A stretch of 64,000 nt of DNA, taken from contig NW_027479261.1 in the NCBI RefSeq assembly GCF_051014685.1, positions 107,170-171,169 on the forward strand. The letters are read 5' to 3'. The notes beneath the pieces are model-generated. The model was not told the DNA's origin and ran no database searches. It was given only the letters and a program-made list of their open reading frames with translations. Positions 25,801 to 38,886 of the stretch are shown piece after piece. Within the stretch, counting starts at the first letter, position 1, and the number at the start of each line of letters is the position of its first letter. This DNA is from Ptiloglossa arizonensis. Taxonomy: Eukaryota; Arthropoda; Insecta; Hymenoptera; Colletidae. The position numbers and the translations under genes were made by a program.

Positions 25801-27602
25801 TTGGGTTAGGTCAATCCGTTCGCGAGATATGGGAGTTTGAAGCCAAGAAATGGTTGACAAGACAACAAATTTTTCGCAATTCTGCTGCTCCAATCGCTTA
25901 ACCAGAATGGCCTAGGAAAAAAATACGCATACCGCTGTAATCGGGCGAGTTTCTACTTTCAGTCGCAGCAGGAATTTTTGGGTTTGGTCAATCCGTTCGC
26001 GAGATATGGGACTTTGAAGCTAAGGAGTGGTGGAGAAGACAACAAATTTTTCGCAATTCTGCTGCTCCAAACGCTTAACCAGAATGGTATAGCGAAAAAA
26101 TACGCATACGGTTGTAATCGGGCGAGTTTCTACTTTCAGACGCAGCAGGAATTTTTGGGTTCGGTCAGTCCGTTCGCGAGATATGGGACTTTGAAGCTAA
26201 GGAGTGGTGGAGAAGACAACAAATTTTTCGCAATTCTGCTGCTCCAAACGCTTAACCAGAATGGCATAGGGAAAAAATACACATACCGTTGTAATCGTGC
26301 GAGTTTCTACTTTCAGACGCAATAGGAATTTTTGGGTTGGGTCAATCCGTTCACGAGATATGGGAGTTTGAAGCCAAGAAATGGTTGAGAAGAGAATAAA
26401 TTTTTCGCAATTCTGCTGCTCCAAACGCTTAACCAGAATGGCCTAGGGAAAAAATGCACATACCGTTGTAATCGGGCGAGTTTCTACTTTCAGACGCAGC
26501 AGGAATTTTTGGGTTTGGTCAATCCGTTCGCGAGATATGGGACTTTGAAGCTAAGGAGTGGTGGAGAAGACAACAAATTTTTCGCAATTCTGCTGCTCCA
26601 AACGCTTAACCAGAATGGTATAGGGAAAAAATACACATACCGTTGAAATCGGGCGAGTTTCTACTTTCAGACGCAACAGCAATTTTTGGGTTGGGTCAAT
26701 CCGTTCGCGAGATATGGGAGTTTGAAGCCAAGAAATGGTTGAGAGGGCAAAAAATTTTTCGCACTTCTGCTGCTCCAAACGCGAAACCAGAATGGCCTAG
26801 GGAAAAAGTACACATACCGTTGTAATCGGGCGAGCTTCTACTTTCAGATGAAATAGGAATTTTTGCGTTAGGTCAATCCGTTCGTGAGATATGGGAGTTT
26901 GAAGCCAAGAAATGGTTGACAAGACAACAAATTTTTCGCACTTCTGCTGCTCCAATCGCTTAACCAGAATGGTATAGGGAAAAAATACACATACCGTTGT
27001 AATCGGGCGAGTTTTTACTTTCAGACGCAGCAGGAATTTTTGGGTTCGGTCAATCCGTTCGCGAGATATGGGACTTTGAAACTAAGGAGTGGTGGAGAAG
27101 ACAACAAATTTTTCCCAATTCTGCTGCTCCAAACGCTTGACCAGAATGGTATAGGGAAAAAATACGCATACCGTTGTAATCGGGCGAGTTTCTACTTTCA
27201 GACGCAACAGGAATTTTAGGGTTGGGTCAATCCGTTCGCGAGATATGGGACTTTGAAGCCAAGAAATGGTTGAGAAGAGAATAAATTTTTCGCAATTCTG
27301 CTGCTCCAAACGCTTAACCAGAATGGCCTAGTGAAAAAATACGCATACCGTTGTAATCGGGCGAGTTTCTACTTTCAGATGCAATAGGAATTTTTGGGTT
27401 AGGTCAATCCGTTTGCGAGATATGGAAGTTTGAAGCTCAGAAATGGTTGAGAAGAGAATAAATTTTTCGCAATTCTGCTGCTCCAAACGCTTAACCAGAA
27501 TGGCCTAGGGAAAAAATGCACATACCGTTGTAATCGGGCGAGCTTCTACTTTCAGATGCAATAGGAATTTTTTGGGTTAGGTCAATCCGTTCGCGAGATA
27601 TG
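22801..27602 (+). repeat. 4.8-kb higher-order block, copy 2 (partner 17845-22646)
   Basis: This second copy is nearly adjacent. A short spacer of about 150 bp (22647-22800), less than one monomer, separates it from copy 1 and belongs to a different monomer class ('gactttgaagccaag' with 'ggcctaagg'). The right edge at 27602 leads into the segment 27580-27987, which matches the extreme left of the window. Confidence 0.9.
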
Positions 27603-28633
27603 GGAGTTTGAAGCCAAGAAATGGTTGACAAGACAACAAATTTTTCGCAATTCTGCTGCTCCAATCGCTTAACCAGAATGGCCAAGGGAAAAAATACGCA
27701 TACCGTTGTAATCGCGCGAGTTTCTACTTTCAGACGCAGCAGGAATTTTTGGGTTTGGTCAATCCGTTCGCGAGATATGGGACTTTGAAGCTAAGGAGTG
27801 GTGGAGAAGACAACAAATTTTTCGCAATTCTGCTGCTCCAAACGCTTAACCAGAATGGTATAGGGAAAAAATAGACATACCGTTGAAATCGGGCGAGTTT
27901 CTACTTTCAGACGCAACAGCAATTTTTGGGTTGGGTCAATCCGTTCGCGAGATATGGGAGTTTGAAGCCAAGAAATGGTTGAGAAGACAACAAATTTTTC
28001 GCAATTCTTTTGCTCGAAACGCTTAACCAGAATGGCCTAGGGAAAAAATGCACATACCGTTGTAATCGGGCGAGCTTCTACTTTCAGATGAAATAGGAAT
28101 TTTTGCGTTAGGTCAATCCGTTCGCGAGATATGGGAGTTTGAATCCAAGAAATGGTTGACAAGACAACAAATTTTTCGCACTTCTGCTGCTCCAATCGCT
28201 TAACCAGAATGGCCTAGGGGAAAAATACACATACCGTTGTAATCGGGCGAGTTTCTACTTTCAGATGCAATAGGAATTTTTGGGTTAGGTCAATCCGTTT
28301 GCGAGATATGGGAGTTTGAAGCTCAGAAATGGTTGAGAAGAGAATAAATTTTTCGCAATTCTGCTGGTCCAAACGCTTAACCAGAATGGCCTAGGGAAAA
28401 AATGCACATACCGATGTAATCGGGCGAGTTTCTACTTTCAGATGCAATAGGAATTTTTGGGGTAGGTCAATCCGTTCGCGAGATATGGGAGTTTGAAGCC
28501 AAGAAATGGTTGACAAGACAACAAATTTTTCGCAATTCTGCTGCTCCAATCGCTTAACCAGAATGGCCTAGGGAAAAAATACGCATACCGTTGTAATCGC
28601 GCGAGTTTCTACTTTCAGACGCAGCAGGAATTT

Positions 28634-28984
28634 TTGGGTTTGGTCAATCCGTTCGCGAGATATGGGACTTTGAAGCTAAGGAGTGGTGGAGAAGACAACA
28701 AATTTTTCGCAATTCTGCTGCTCCAAACGCTTAACCAGAATGGTATAGCGAAAAAATACGCATACGGTTGTAATCGGGCGAGTTTCTACTTTCAGACGCA
28801 GCAGGAATTTTTGGGTTTGGTCAATCCGTTCGCGACATATGGGACTTTGAAGCTAAGGAGTGGTGGAGAAGACAACAAATTTTTCGCAATTCTGCTGCTC
28901 CAAACGCTTAACCAGAATGGTATAGCGAAAAAATACGCATACGGTTGTAATCGGGCGAGTTTCTACTTTCAGACGCAGCAGGAA
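28634..28984 (+). repeat. Adjacent near-identical monomer pair with private variants
   Basis: Two consecutive units both carry the private 'gtatagcgaaaaaatacg' and 'catacggttg' changes, so they look like a single-monomer duplication. The second unit also has 'ttcgcgacatatgg', a change at an unconstrained position of the CENP-B-box-like motif that keeps the NruI site. The same pair of units recurs near 31463-31813 and 33763-34113, inside the 2300-bp tandem block, so it moved as a unit. Confidence 0.7.
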
Positions 28985-30973
28985 TTTTTGGGTAGGTTCA
29001 ATCCGTTCGCGAGATATGGGACTTTGAAGCCAAGAAATGGTTGAGAAGACAACAAATTTTTCGCAATTCTGCTGCTCCAAACGCTTAACCAGAATGGCAT
29101 AGGGAAAAAATACACATACCGTTGTAATCCTGCGAGTTTCTACTTTCAGACGCAACAGGAATTTTTGGGTTAGGTCAATCCGTTCGCGAGATATGGGAGT
29201 TTGAAGCCAAGAAATGGTTGAGAAGAGAATAAATTTTTCGCAATTCTGCTGCTCCAAACGCTTAACCAGAATGGCCTAGGGAAAAAATGCACATACCGTT
29301 GTAATCGGGCGAGTTTCTACTTTCAGATGCAATAGGAATTTTGGGTTAGGTCAATCCGTTCGCGAGATATGGGAGTTTGAAGCCAAGAAATGGTTGACAA
29401 GACAGCAAATTTTTCGCAATTCTGCTACTCCAATCGCTTAAGCAGAATGGCCTAGGAAAAAAATACGCATACCGTTGTAATCGGGCGAGTTTCTACTTTC
29501 AGACGCAGCAGGAATTTTTGGGTTGGTTCAATCCGTTCGCGAGATATGGGACTTTGAAGCCAAGAAATGGTTGAGAAGACAACAAATTTTTCGCAATTCT
29601 GCTGCTCCAAACGCTTAACCAGAATGGCATAGGGAAAAAATACACATACCGTTGTAATCCTGCGAGTTTCTACTTTCAGACGCAACAGGAATTTTTGGGT
29701 TGGGTCAATCCGTTCGCGAGATATGGGAGTTTGAAGCCAAGAAATGGTTGAGAAGAGAATAAATTTTTCGCAATTCTGCTGCTCCAAACGCTTAACCAGA
29801 ATGGCCTAGGGAAAAAATGCACATACCGTTGTAATCGGGCGCGTTTCTACTTTCAGATGAAATAGGAATTTTTGCGTTAGGTCAATCCGTTCGCGAGATA
29901 TGGGAGTTTGAAACCAAGAAATGGTTGACAAGACAACAAATTTTTCGCACTTCTGCTGCTCCAATCGCTTAACCAGAATGGTATAGGGAAAAAATACACA
30001 TACCGTTGAAATCAGGCGAGTTTCTACTTTCAGACGCAACAGGAATTTTTGGGTTGGGTCAATCCGTTCACGAAATATGGGAGTTTGAAGCCAAGAAATG
30101 GTTGAGAAGAGAATAAATTTTTCGCAATTCTGCTGCTCCAAACGCTTAACCAGAATGGCCTAGGGAAAAAATGCACATACCGTTGTAATCGGGCGAGTTT
30201 CTACTTTCAGATGCAATACGAATTTTTGGGTTAGGTCAATCCGTTCGCGAGATATGGAAGTTTGAAGCTAAGAAATGGTTGAGAATAGAATAAATTTTTC
30301 GCAATTCTGCTGCTCCAAACGCTTAACCAGAATGGCCTAGAGAAAAAATACGCATACCGTTGTAATCGGGCGAGTTTCTACTTTCAGATGCAATAGGAAT
30401 TTTTGGGTTAGGTCAATCCGTTTGCGAGATATGGGAGTTTGAAGCTCAGAAATGGTTGAGAAGAGAATAAATTTTTCGCAATTCTGCTGCTCCAAACGCT
30501 TAACCAGAATGGCCTAGGGAAAAAATGCACATACCGTTGCAATCGGGCGAGTTTCTACTTTCAGATGCAATAGGAATTTTTGGGGTAGGTCAATCCGTTC
30601 GCGAGATATGGACTTTGAAGCTAAGGAGTGGTTGAGAAGACAACAAATTTTTCGCAATTCTGCTGCTCCAAACGCTTAACCAGGATGGCATAGGGAAAAA
30701 ATACACATACCGTTGTAATCGGGCGAGTTTCTACTTTCAGACGCAGCAGGAATTTTTGGGTTTGGTCAATCCGTTCGCGAGATATGGGACTTTGAAGCTA
30801 AGGAGTGGTGGAGAAGACAACAAATTTTTCGCAATTCTGCTGCTCCAAATGCTTAACCAGAATGGTATAGGGAAAAAATACACATACCGTTGAAATCGGG
30901 CGAGTTTCCACTTTCAGACGCAACAGGAATTTTTGGGTTGGGTCAATCCGTTCGCGAGATATGGGAGTTTGAA

Positions 30974-33293
30974 GCCAAGAAATGGTTGAGAAGGCACAAA
31001 ATTTTTCGCACTTCTGCTGCTCCAAACGCTTAACCAGAAAGGCCTAGGGAAAAAATACACATACCGTTGTAATCGTGCGAGTTTCTACTTTCAGACGCAA
31101 CAGGAATTTTTGGGTTGGGTCAATCCGTTCACGAGATATGGGAGTTTGAAGCCAAGAAATGGTTGAGAAGAGAATAAATTTTTCGCAATTCTGCTGCTCG
31201 AAACGCTTAACCAGAATGGCCTAGGGAAAAAATGCACATACAGTTGTAATCGGGCGAGTTTCTACTTTCAGATGCAATAGGAATTTTGGGTTAGGTCAAT
31301 CCGTTCGCGAGATATGGGAGTTTGAAGCCAAGAAATGGTTGACAAGACAGCAAATTTTTCGCAATTCTGCTGCTCCAATCGCTTAAGCAGAATGGCCTAG
31401 GAAAAAAATACGCATACCGTTGTAATCGGGCGAGTTTCTACTTTCAGACGCAGCAGGAATTTTTGGGTTTGGTCAATCCGTTCGCGAGATATGGGACTTT
31501 GAAGCTAAGGAGTGGTGGAGAGGACAACAAATTTTTCGCAATTCTGCTGCTCCAAACGCTTAACCAGAATGGTATAGCGAAAAAATACGCATACGGTTGT
31601 AATCGGGCGAGTTTCTACTTTCAGACGCAGCAGGAATTTTTGGGTTTGGTCAATCCGTTCGCGACATATGGGACTTTGAAGCTAAGGAGTGGTGGAGAAG
31701 ACAACAAATTTTTCGCAATTCTGCTGCTCCAAACGCTTAACCAGAATGGTATAGCGAAAAAATACGCATACGGTTGTAATCGGGCGAGTTTCTACTTTCA
31801 GACGCAGCAGGAATTTTTGGGTTCGGTCAATCCGTTCGCGAGATATGGGACTTTGAAGCTAAGGAGTGGTGGAGAAGACAACAAATTTTTCCCAATTCTG
31901 CTGCTCCAAACGCTTAACCAGAATGGTATAGGGAAAAAATACACATACCGTTGAAATCGGGCGAGTTTCTACTTTCAGACGCAACAGGAATTTTTGGGTA
32001 GGTTCAATCCGTTCGCGAGATATGGGACTTTGAAGCCAAGAAATGGTTGAGAAGACAACAAATTTTTCGCAATTCTGCTGCTCCAAACGCTTAACCAGAA
32101 TGGCATAGGGAAAAAATACACATACCGTTGTAATCCTGCGAGTTTCTACTTTCAGACGCAACAGGAATTTTTGGGTTAGGTCAATCCGTTCGCGAGATAT
32201 GGGAGTTTGAAGCCAAGAAATGGTTGAGAAGAGAATAAATTTTTCGCAATTCTGCTGCTCCAAACGCTTAACCAGAATGGCCTAGGGAAAAAATGCACAT
32301 ACCGTTGTAATCGGGCGAGTTTCTACTTTCAGATGAAATAGGAATTTTTGCCTTAGGTCAATCCGTTCGCCAGATATGGGAGTTTGAAACCAAGAAATGG
32401 TTGACAAGACAACAAATTTTTCGCACTTCTGCTGCTCCAATCGCTTAACCAGAATGGTATAGGGAAAAAATACACATACCGTTGAAATCGGGCGAGTTTC
32501 TACTTTCAGACGCAACAGGAATTTTTGGGTTGGTTCAATCCGTTCGCGAGATATGGGAGTTTGAAGCCAAGAAATGGTTGAGAAGGCACAAAATTTTTCA
32601 CACTTCTGCTGCTCCAAACGCTTAACCAGAAAGGCCTAGGGAAAAAATACACATTCCGTTGTAATCGTGCGAGCTTCTACTTTCAGACGCAACAGGAATT
32701 TTTGGGTTATGTCAATCCGTTCGCGAGATATGGGAGTTTGAAGCCAAGAAATGGTTGAGAGGGCAAAAAATTTTTCGTACTTCTGCTGCTCCAAACGCGA
32801 AACCAGGATGGCCTAGGGAAAAAGTACACATACCGTTGCAATCGGTCGAGTTTCTACTTTCAGACGCAACAGGAATTTTTGGGTTGGGTCAATCCGTTCG
32901 CGAGATATGGGACTTTGAAGCTAAGGAGTGGTGGAGAAGACAACAAATTTTTCCCAATTCTGCTGCTCCAAACGCTTAACCAGAATGGCCTAGGGAAAAA
33001 ATACGCATACCGTTGTAATCGGGCGAGTTTCTACTTTCAGATGCAATAGGAATTTTTGGGTTAGGTCAATCCGTTCGCGAGATATGGGAGTTTGAAGCTC
33101 AGAAATGGTTGAGAAGAGAATAAATTTTTCGCAATTCTGCTGCTCCAAACGCTTAACCAGCATGGCCTAGGGAAAAAATGCACATACCGTTGTAATCGGG
33201 CGAGTTTCTACCTTCAGATGCAATAGGAATTTTTGGGTTAGGTCAATCCGTTCGCGAGATATGGGAGTTTGAGGCCAAGAAATGGTTGAGAAG
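30974..33293 (+). repeat. 2.3-kb (13-monomer) tandem block, copy 1
   Basis: The offset to copy 2 (33274-35593) is 2300 bp, or 13 monomers minus one deleted base (T4 run near 31280 and 33580). The copies overlap by 20 bp at the join, a direct tandem duplication. Shared private variants are 'cacatacagttg', 'gagaggacaac', 'ttcgcgacatatgg', 'tgccttaggtc', 'ttcgccagatatgg' and 'tttttcacacttc'. One difference was noticed: t at 31867 against c at 34167. Confidence 0.9.
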
Positions 33294-35593
33294 GCACAAA
33301 ATTTTTCGCACTTCTGCTGCTCCAAACGCTTAACCAGAAAGGCCTAGGGAAAAAATACACATACCGTTGTAATCGTGCGAGTTTCTACTTTCAGACGCAA
33401 CAGGAATTTTTGGGTTGGGTCAATCCGTTCACGAGATATGGGAGTTTGAAGCCAAGAAATGGTTGAGAAGAGAATAAATTTTTCGCAATTCTGCTGCTCG
33501 AAACGCTTAACCAGAATGGCCTAGGGAAAAAATGCACATACAGTTGTAATCGGGCGAGTTTCTACTTTCAGATGCAATAGGAATTTTGGGTTAGGTCAAT
33601 CCGTTCGCGAGATATGGGAGTTTGAAGCCAAGAAATGGTTGACAAGACAGCAAATTTTTCGCAATTCTGCTGCTCCAATCGCTTAAGCAGAATGGCCTAG
33701 GAAAAAAATACGCATACCGTTGTAATCGGGCGAGTTTCTACTTTCAGACGCAGCAGGAATTTTTGGGTTTGGTCAATCCGTTCGCGAGATATGGGACTTT
33801 GAAGCTAAGGAGTGGTGGAGAGGACAACAAATTTTTCGCAATTCTGCTGCTCCAAACGCTTAACCAGAATGGTATAGCGAAAAAATACGCATACGGTTGT
33901 AATCGGGCGAGTTTCTACTTTCAGACGCAGCAGGAATTTTTGGGTTTGGTCAATCCGTTCGCGACATATGGGACTTTGAAGCTAAGGAGTGGTGGAGAAG
34001 ACAACAAATTTTTCGCAATTCTGCTGCTCCAAACGCTTAACCAGAATGGTATAGCGAAAAAATACGCATACGGTTGTAATCGGGCGAGTTTCTACTTTCA
34101 GACGCAGCAGGAATTTTTGGGTTCGGTCAATCCGTTCGCGAGATATGGGACTTTGAAGCTAAGGAGCGGTGGAGAAGACAACAAATTTTTCCCAATTCTG
34201 CTGCTCCAAACGCTTAACCAGAATGGTATAGGGAAAAAATACACATACCGTTGAAATCGGGCGAGTTTCTACTTTCAGACGCAACAGGAATTTTTGGGTA
34301 GGTTCAATCCGTTCGCGAGATATGGGACTTTGAAGCCAAGAAATGGTTGAGAAGACAACAAATTTTTCGCAATTCTGCTGCTCCAAACGCTTAACCAGAA
34401 TGGCATAGGGAAAAAATACACATACCGTTGTAATCCTGCGAGTTTCTACTTTCAGACGCAACAGGAATTTTTGGGTTAGGTCAATCCGTTCGCGAGATAT
34501 GGGAGTTTGAAGCCAAGAAATGGTTGAGAAGAGAATAAATTTTTCGCAATTCTGCTGCTCCAAACGCTTAACCAGAATGGCCTAGGGAAAAAATGCACAT
34601 ACCGTTGTAATCGGGCGAGTTTCTACTTTCAGATGAAATAGGAATTTTTGCCTTAGGTCAATCCGTTCGCCAGATATGGGAGTTTGAAACCAAGAAATGG
34701 TTGACAAGACAACAAATTTTTCGCACTTCTGCTGCTCCAATCGCTTAACCAGAATGGTATAGGGAAAAAATACACATACCGTTGAAATCGGGCGAGTTTC
34801 TACTTTCAGACGCAACAGGAATTTTTGGGTTGGTTCAATCCGTTCGCGAGATATGGGAGTTTGAAGCCAAGAAATGGTTGAGAAGGCACAAAATTTTTCA
34901 CACTTCTGCTGCTCCAAACGCTTAACCAGAAAGGCCTAGGGAAAAAATACACATTCCGTTGTAATCGTGCGAGCTTCTACTTTCAGACGCAACAGGAATT
35001 TTTGGGTTATGTCAATCCGTTCGCGAGATATGGGAGTTTGAAGCCAAGAAATGGTTGAGAGGGCAAAAAATTTTTCGTACTTCTGCTGCTCCAAACGCGA
35101 AACCAGGATGGCCTAGGGAAAAAGTACACATACCGTTGCAATCGGTCGAGTTTCTACTTTCAGACGCAACAGGAATTTTTGGGTTGGGTCAATCCGTTCG
35201 CGAGATATGGGACTTTGAAGCTAAGGAGTGGTGGAGAAGACAACAAATTTTTCCCAATTCTGCTGCTCCAAACGCTTAACCAGAATGGCCTAGGGAAAAA
35301 ATACGCATACCGTTGTAATCGGGCGAGTTTCTACTTTCAGATGCAATAGGAATTTTTGGGTTAGGTCAATCCGTTCGCGAGATATGGGAGTTTGAAGCTC
35401 AGAAATGGTTGAGAAGAGAATAAATTTTTCGCAATTCTGCTGCTCCAAACGCTTAACCAGCATGGCCTAGGGAAAAAATGCACATACCGTTGTAATCGGG
35501 CGAGTTTCTACCTTCAGATGCAATAGGAATTTTTGGGTTAGGTCAATCCGTTCGCGAGATATGGGAGTTTGAGGCCAAGAAATGGTTGAGAAG
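33274..35593 (+). repeat. 2.3-kb (13-monomer) tandem block, copy 2
   Basis: This copy directly follows copy 1 (30974-33293). It ends where 'gttgagaaggcac' is replaced by 'gttgagaagacaac' at 35594. It contains the last clear examples in the main array of the 'gagaagagaataaattttt' class (near 35411) and of the 'gatgcaatagg' class (near 35518), so its right end lies close to the boundary between the two compartments. Confidence 0.9.
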
Positions 35594-35825
35594 ACAACAA
35601 ATTTTTCGCAATTCTGCTGCTCCAAACGCTTAACCAGAATGGCCTAGGGAAAAAATGCACATACCGTTGTAATCGGGCGAGTTTCTACTTTCAGACGCAA
35701 CAGGAATTTTTGGGTTGGGTCAATCCGTTCGCGAGATATGGGACTTTGAAGCCAAGAAATGGTTGAGAAGACAACAAATTTTTCGCAATTCTGCTGCTCC
35801 AAACCCTTAACCAGAATGGCATAGG

Positions 35826-37690
35826 GAAAAAATACACATACCGTTGTAATCGTGCGGGTTTCTCCTTTCAGACGCAACAGGAATTTTTGGGTTGGGTCAA
35901 TCCGTTCGCGAGATATGGGACTTTGAAGCCAAGAAATGGTTGAGAAGACAACCAATTATTCGCAATTCTGCTGCTCCAAACGCTTAACCAGAATGGCATA
36001 GGGAAAAAATACACATACCGTTGTAATCGGGCGAGTTTCTACTTTCAGACGCAGCAGGAATTTTTGGGTTCGGTCAATCCGTTCGCGAGATATGGGACTT
36101 TGAAGCTAAGGAGTGGTGGAGAAGACAACAAATTTTTCCCAATTCTGCTGCTCCAAACGCTTAACCAGAATGGTATAGGGAAAAAATACGCATACCGTTG
36201 TAATCGGGCGAGTTTCTACTTTCAGACGCAGCAGGAACTTTTGGGTTTGGTCAATCCGTTCGCGAGATATGGGAGTTTGAAGCCAAGAAATGGTTGAGAA
36301 GGCACAACATTTTTCGCACTTCTGCTGCTCCAAACGCTTAACCAGAAAGGCCTACGGAAAAAATACACATACGGTTGTAATCGTGCGCGTTTCTACTTTC
36401 AGACGCAACAGGAATTTTTGGGTTATGTCAATCCGTTCGCGAGATATGGGAGTATGAAGCCAAGAAATGGTTGAGAGGGCAAAAAATTTTTCGCACTTCT
36501 GCTGCTCCAAACGCGAAACCAGAATGGCCTAGGGAAAAAGTACACATACCGTTAAAATCGGTCGAGTTTCTACTTTCAGACGCAACAGGAATTTTTGGGT
36601 TGGGTCAATCCGTTCGCGAGATATGGGACTTTGAAGCCAAGAAATGGTTGAGAAGACAACAAATTTTTCGCAATTCTGCTGCTCCAAACGCTTAACCAGA
36701 ATGGCATAGGGAAAAAATGCACATACCGTTGTAATCGGGCGAGTTTCTACTTTCAGATGAAATAGGAATTTTTGCGTTAGGTCAATCCGTTCGCGAGATA
36801 TGGGTGTTTGAAGCCAAGAAATGGTTGAGAAGGCACAAAATTTTTCGCACTTCTGCTGCTCCAATCGCTTAACCAGAATGGTATAGGGAAAAAATACACA
36901 TACCGTTGAAATCGGGCGAGTTTCTACTTTCAGACGCAACAGGAATTTTTGGGTTGGGTCAATCCGTTCGCGAGATATGGGAGTTTGAAGCCAAGAAATG
37001 GTTGAGAAGGCACAAAATTTTTCGCACTTCTGCTGCTCCAAACGCTTAACCAGAAAGGCCTACAGAAAAAATACACATACCGTTGTAATCGTGCGGGTTT
37101 CTACTTTCAGACGCAACAGGAATTTTTGGGTTGGGTCAATCCGTTCGCGAGATATGGGACTTTGAAGCCAAGAAATGGTTGAGAAGACAACCAATTTTTC
37201 GCAATTCTGCTGCTCCAAACGCTTAACCAGAATGGCATAGGGAAAAAATACACATACCGTTGTAATCGGGCGAGTTTCTACTTTCAGACGCAGCAGGAAT
37301 TTTTGGGTTCGGTCAATCCGTTCGCGAGATATGGGACTTTGAAGCTAAGGAGTGGTGGAGAAGACAACAAATTTTTCCCAATTCTGCTGCTCCAAACGCT
37401 TAACCAGAATGGTATAGGGAAAAAATACGCATACCGTTGTAATCGGGCGAGTTTCTACTTTCAGACGCAGCAGGAACTTTTGGGTTTGGTCAATCCGTTC
37501 GCGAGATATGGGAGTTTGAAGCCAAGAAATGGTTGAGAAGGCACAACATTTTTCGCACTTCTGCTGCTCCAAACGCTTAACCAGAAAGGCCTACGGAAAA
37601 AATACACATACGGTTGTAATCGTGCGCGTTTCTACTTTCAGACGCAACAGGAATTTTTGGGTTATGTCAATCCGTTCGCGAGATATGGGA
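35826..37690 (+). repeat. Segment pair 1239 bp apart (35826-36451 and 37065-37690)
   Basis: Two 626-bp stretches recur seven monomers apart. Shared variants are 'gtgcgggttt', 'agacaaccaat', 'caggaacttttggg', 'ggcacaacattttt' and 'ggcctacgg'. Two differences were noticed: 'tctccttt' against 'tctacttt', and 'ccaattattcg' against 'ccaatttttcg'. The stretch between them (36452-37064) holds other monomer classes, including the last 'gatgaaatagg' unit (near 36758) before 63 kb. The 'ggcctacgg' end of the unit appears a third time near 37940. Confidence 0.75.
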
Positions 37691-38298
37691 CTTTGAAGCC
37701 AAGAAATGGTTGAGAAGACAACAAATTTTTCGCAATTCTGCTGCTCCAAACGCTTAACCAGAATGGCATAGGGAAAAAATATACATACCGTTGTAATCGT
37801 GCGAGTTTCTACTTTCAGACGCAACAGGAATTTTTGGGTTGGGTCAATCCGTTCGCGAGATATGGGAGTTTGAAGCCAAGAAATGGTTGAGAAGGCACAA
37901 AATTTTTCGCACTTCTGCTGCTCCAAACGCTTAACCAGAAAGGCCTACGGAAAAAATACACATACGGTTGTAATCGTGCGCGTTTCTACTTTCAGACGCA
38001 ACAGGAATTTTTGGGTTATGTCAATCCGTTCGCGAGATATGGGAGTTTGAAGCCAAGAAATGGTTGAGAGGGCAAAAAATTTTTCGCACTTCTGCTGCTC
38101 CAAACGCGAAACCAGAATGGCCTAGGGAAAAAGTACACATACCGTTGTAATCGGGCGAGTTTCTACTTTCAGACGCAACAGGAATTTTTGGGTTGGGTCA
38201 ATCCGTTCGCGAGATATGGGAGTTTGAAGCCAAGAAATGGTTGAGAAGGCACAACATTTTTCGCACTTCTGCTGCTCCAAACGCTTAATCAGAAAGGC

Positions 38299-38886
38299 CT
38301 ACAGAAAAAATACACATACCGTTGTAATCGTGCGCGTTTCTACTTTCAGACGCAACAGGAATTTTTGGGTTATGTCAATCCGTTCGCGAGATATGGGACT
38401 TTGAAGCCAAGAAATGGTTGAGAAGACAACAAATATTTCGCAATTCTGCTGCTCCAAACGCTTAACCAGAATGGCATAGGGAAAAAATACACATACCGTT
38501 GTAATCGTGCGAGTTTCTACTTTCAGACGCAACAGGAATTTTTGGGTTGGGTCAATCCGTTCGCGAGATATGGGACTTTGAAGCCAAGAAATGGTTGAGA
38601 AGACAACAAATTTTTCGCAATTCTGCTGCTCCAAACGCTTAACCAGAATGGCATAGGGAAAAAGTACACATACCGTTGCAATCGGTCGAGTTTCTACTTT
38701 CAGACGCAACAGGAATTTTTGGGTTGGGTCAATCCGTTCGCGAGATATGGGACTTTGAAGCCAAGAAATGGTTGAGAAGACAACAAATTTTTCGCAATTC
38801 TGCTGCTCCAAACGCTTAACCAGAATGGCATAGGGAAAAAATACACATACCGATGTAATCGGGCGAGTTTCTACTTTCAGACGCAA
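38299..38886 (+). repeat. Run of similar 'ggcataggg' monomers
   Basis: Three to four consecutive units share 'gactttgaagccaag', 'agacaacaaat' and 'ggcataggg', and lack stop codons in one minus-strand frame. As a result they produce the longest apparent reading frame of the window (195 codons, which is 77 + 2 x 59). This is a locally homogeneous monomeric run, not a gene. Confidence 0.7.

Noticed and set aside
38299..38886. 195-residue minus-strand reading frame as a gene
   Set aside because: It is three monomers read through in a frame that happens to lack stops; its length is 77 + 2 x 59. The same frame is broken in most other units, and there is no start context, domain or flanking gene structure.
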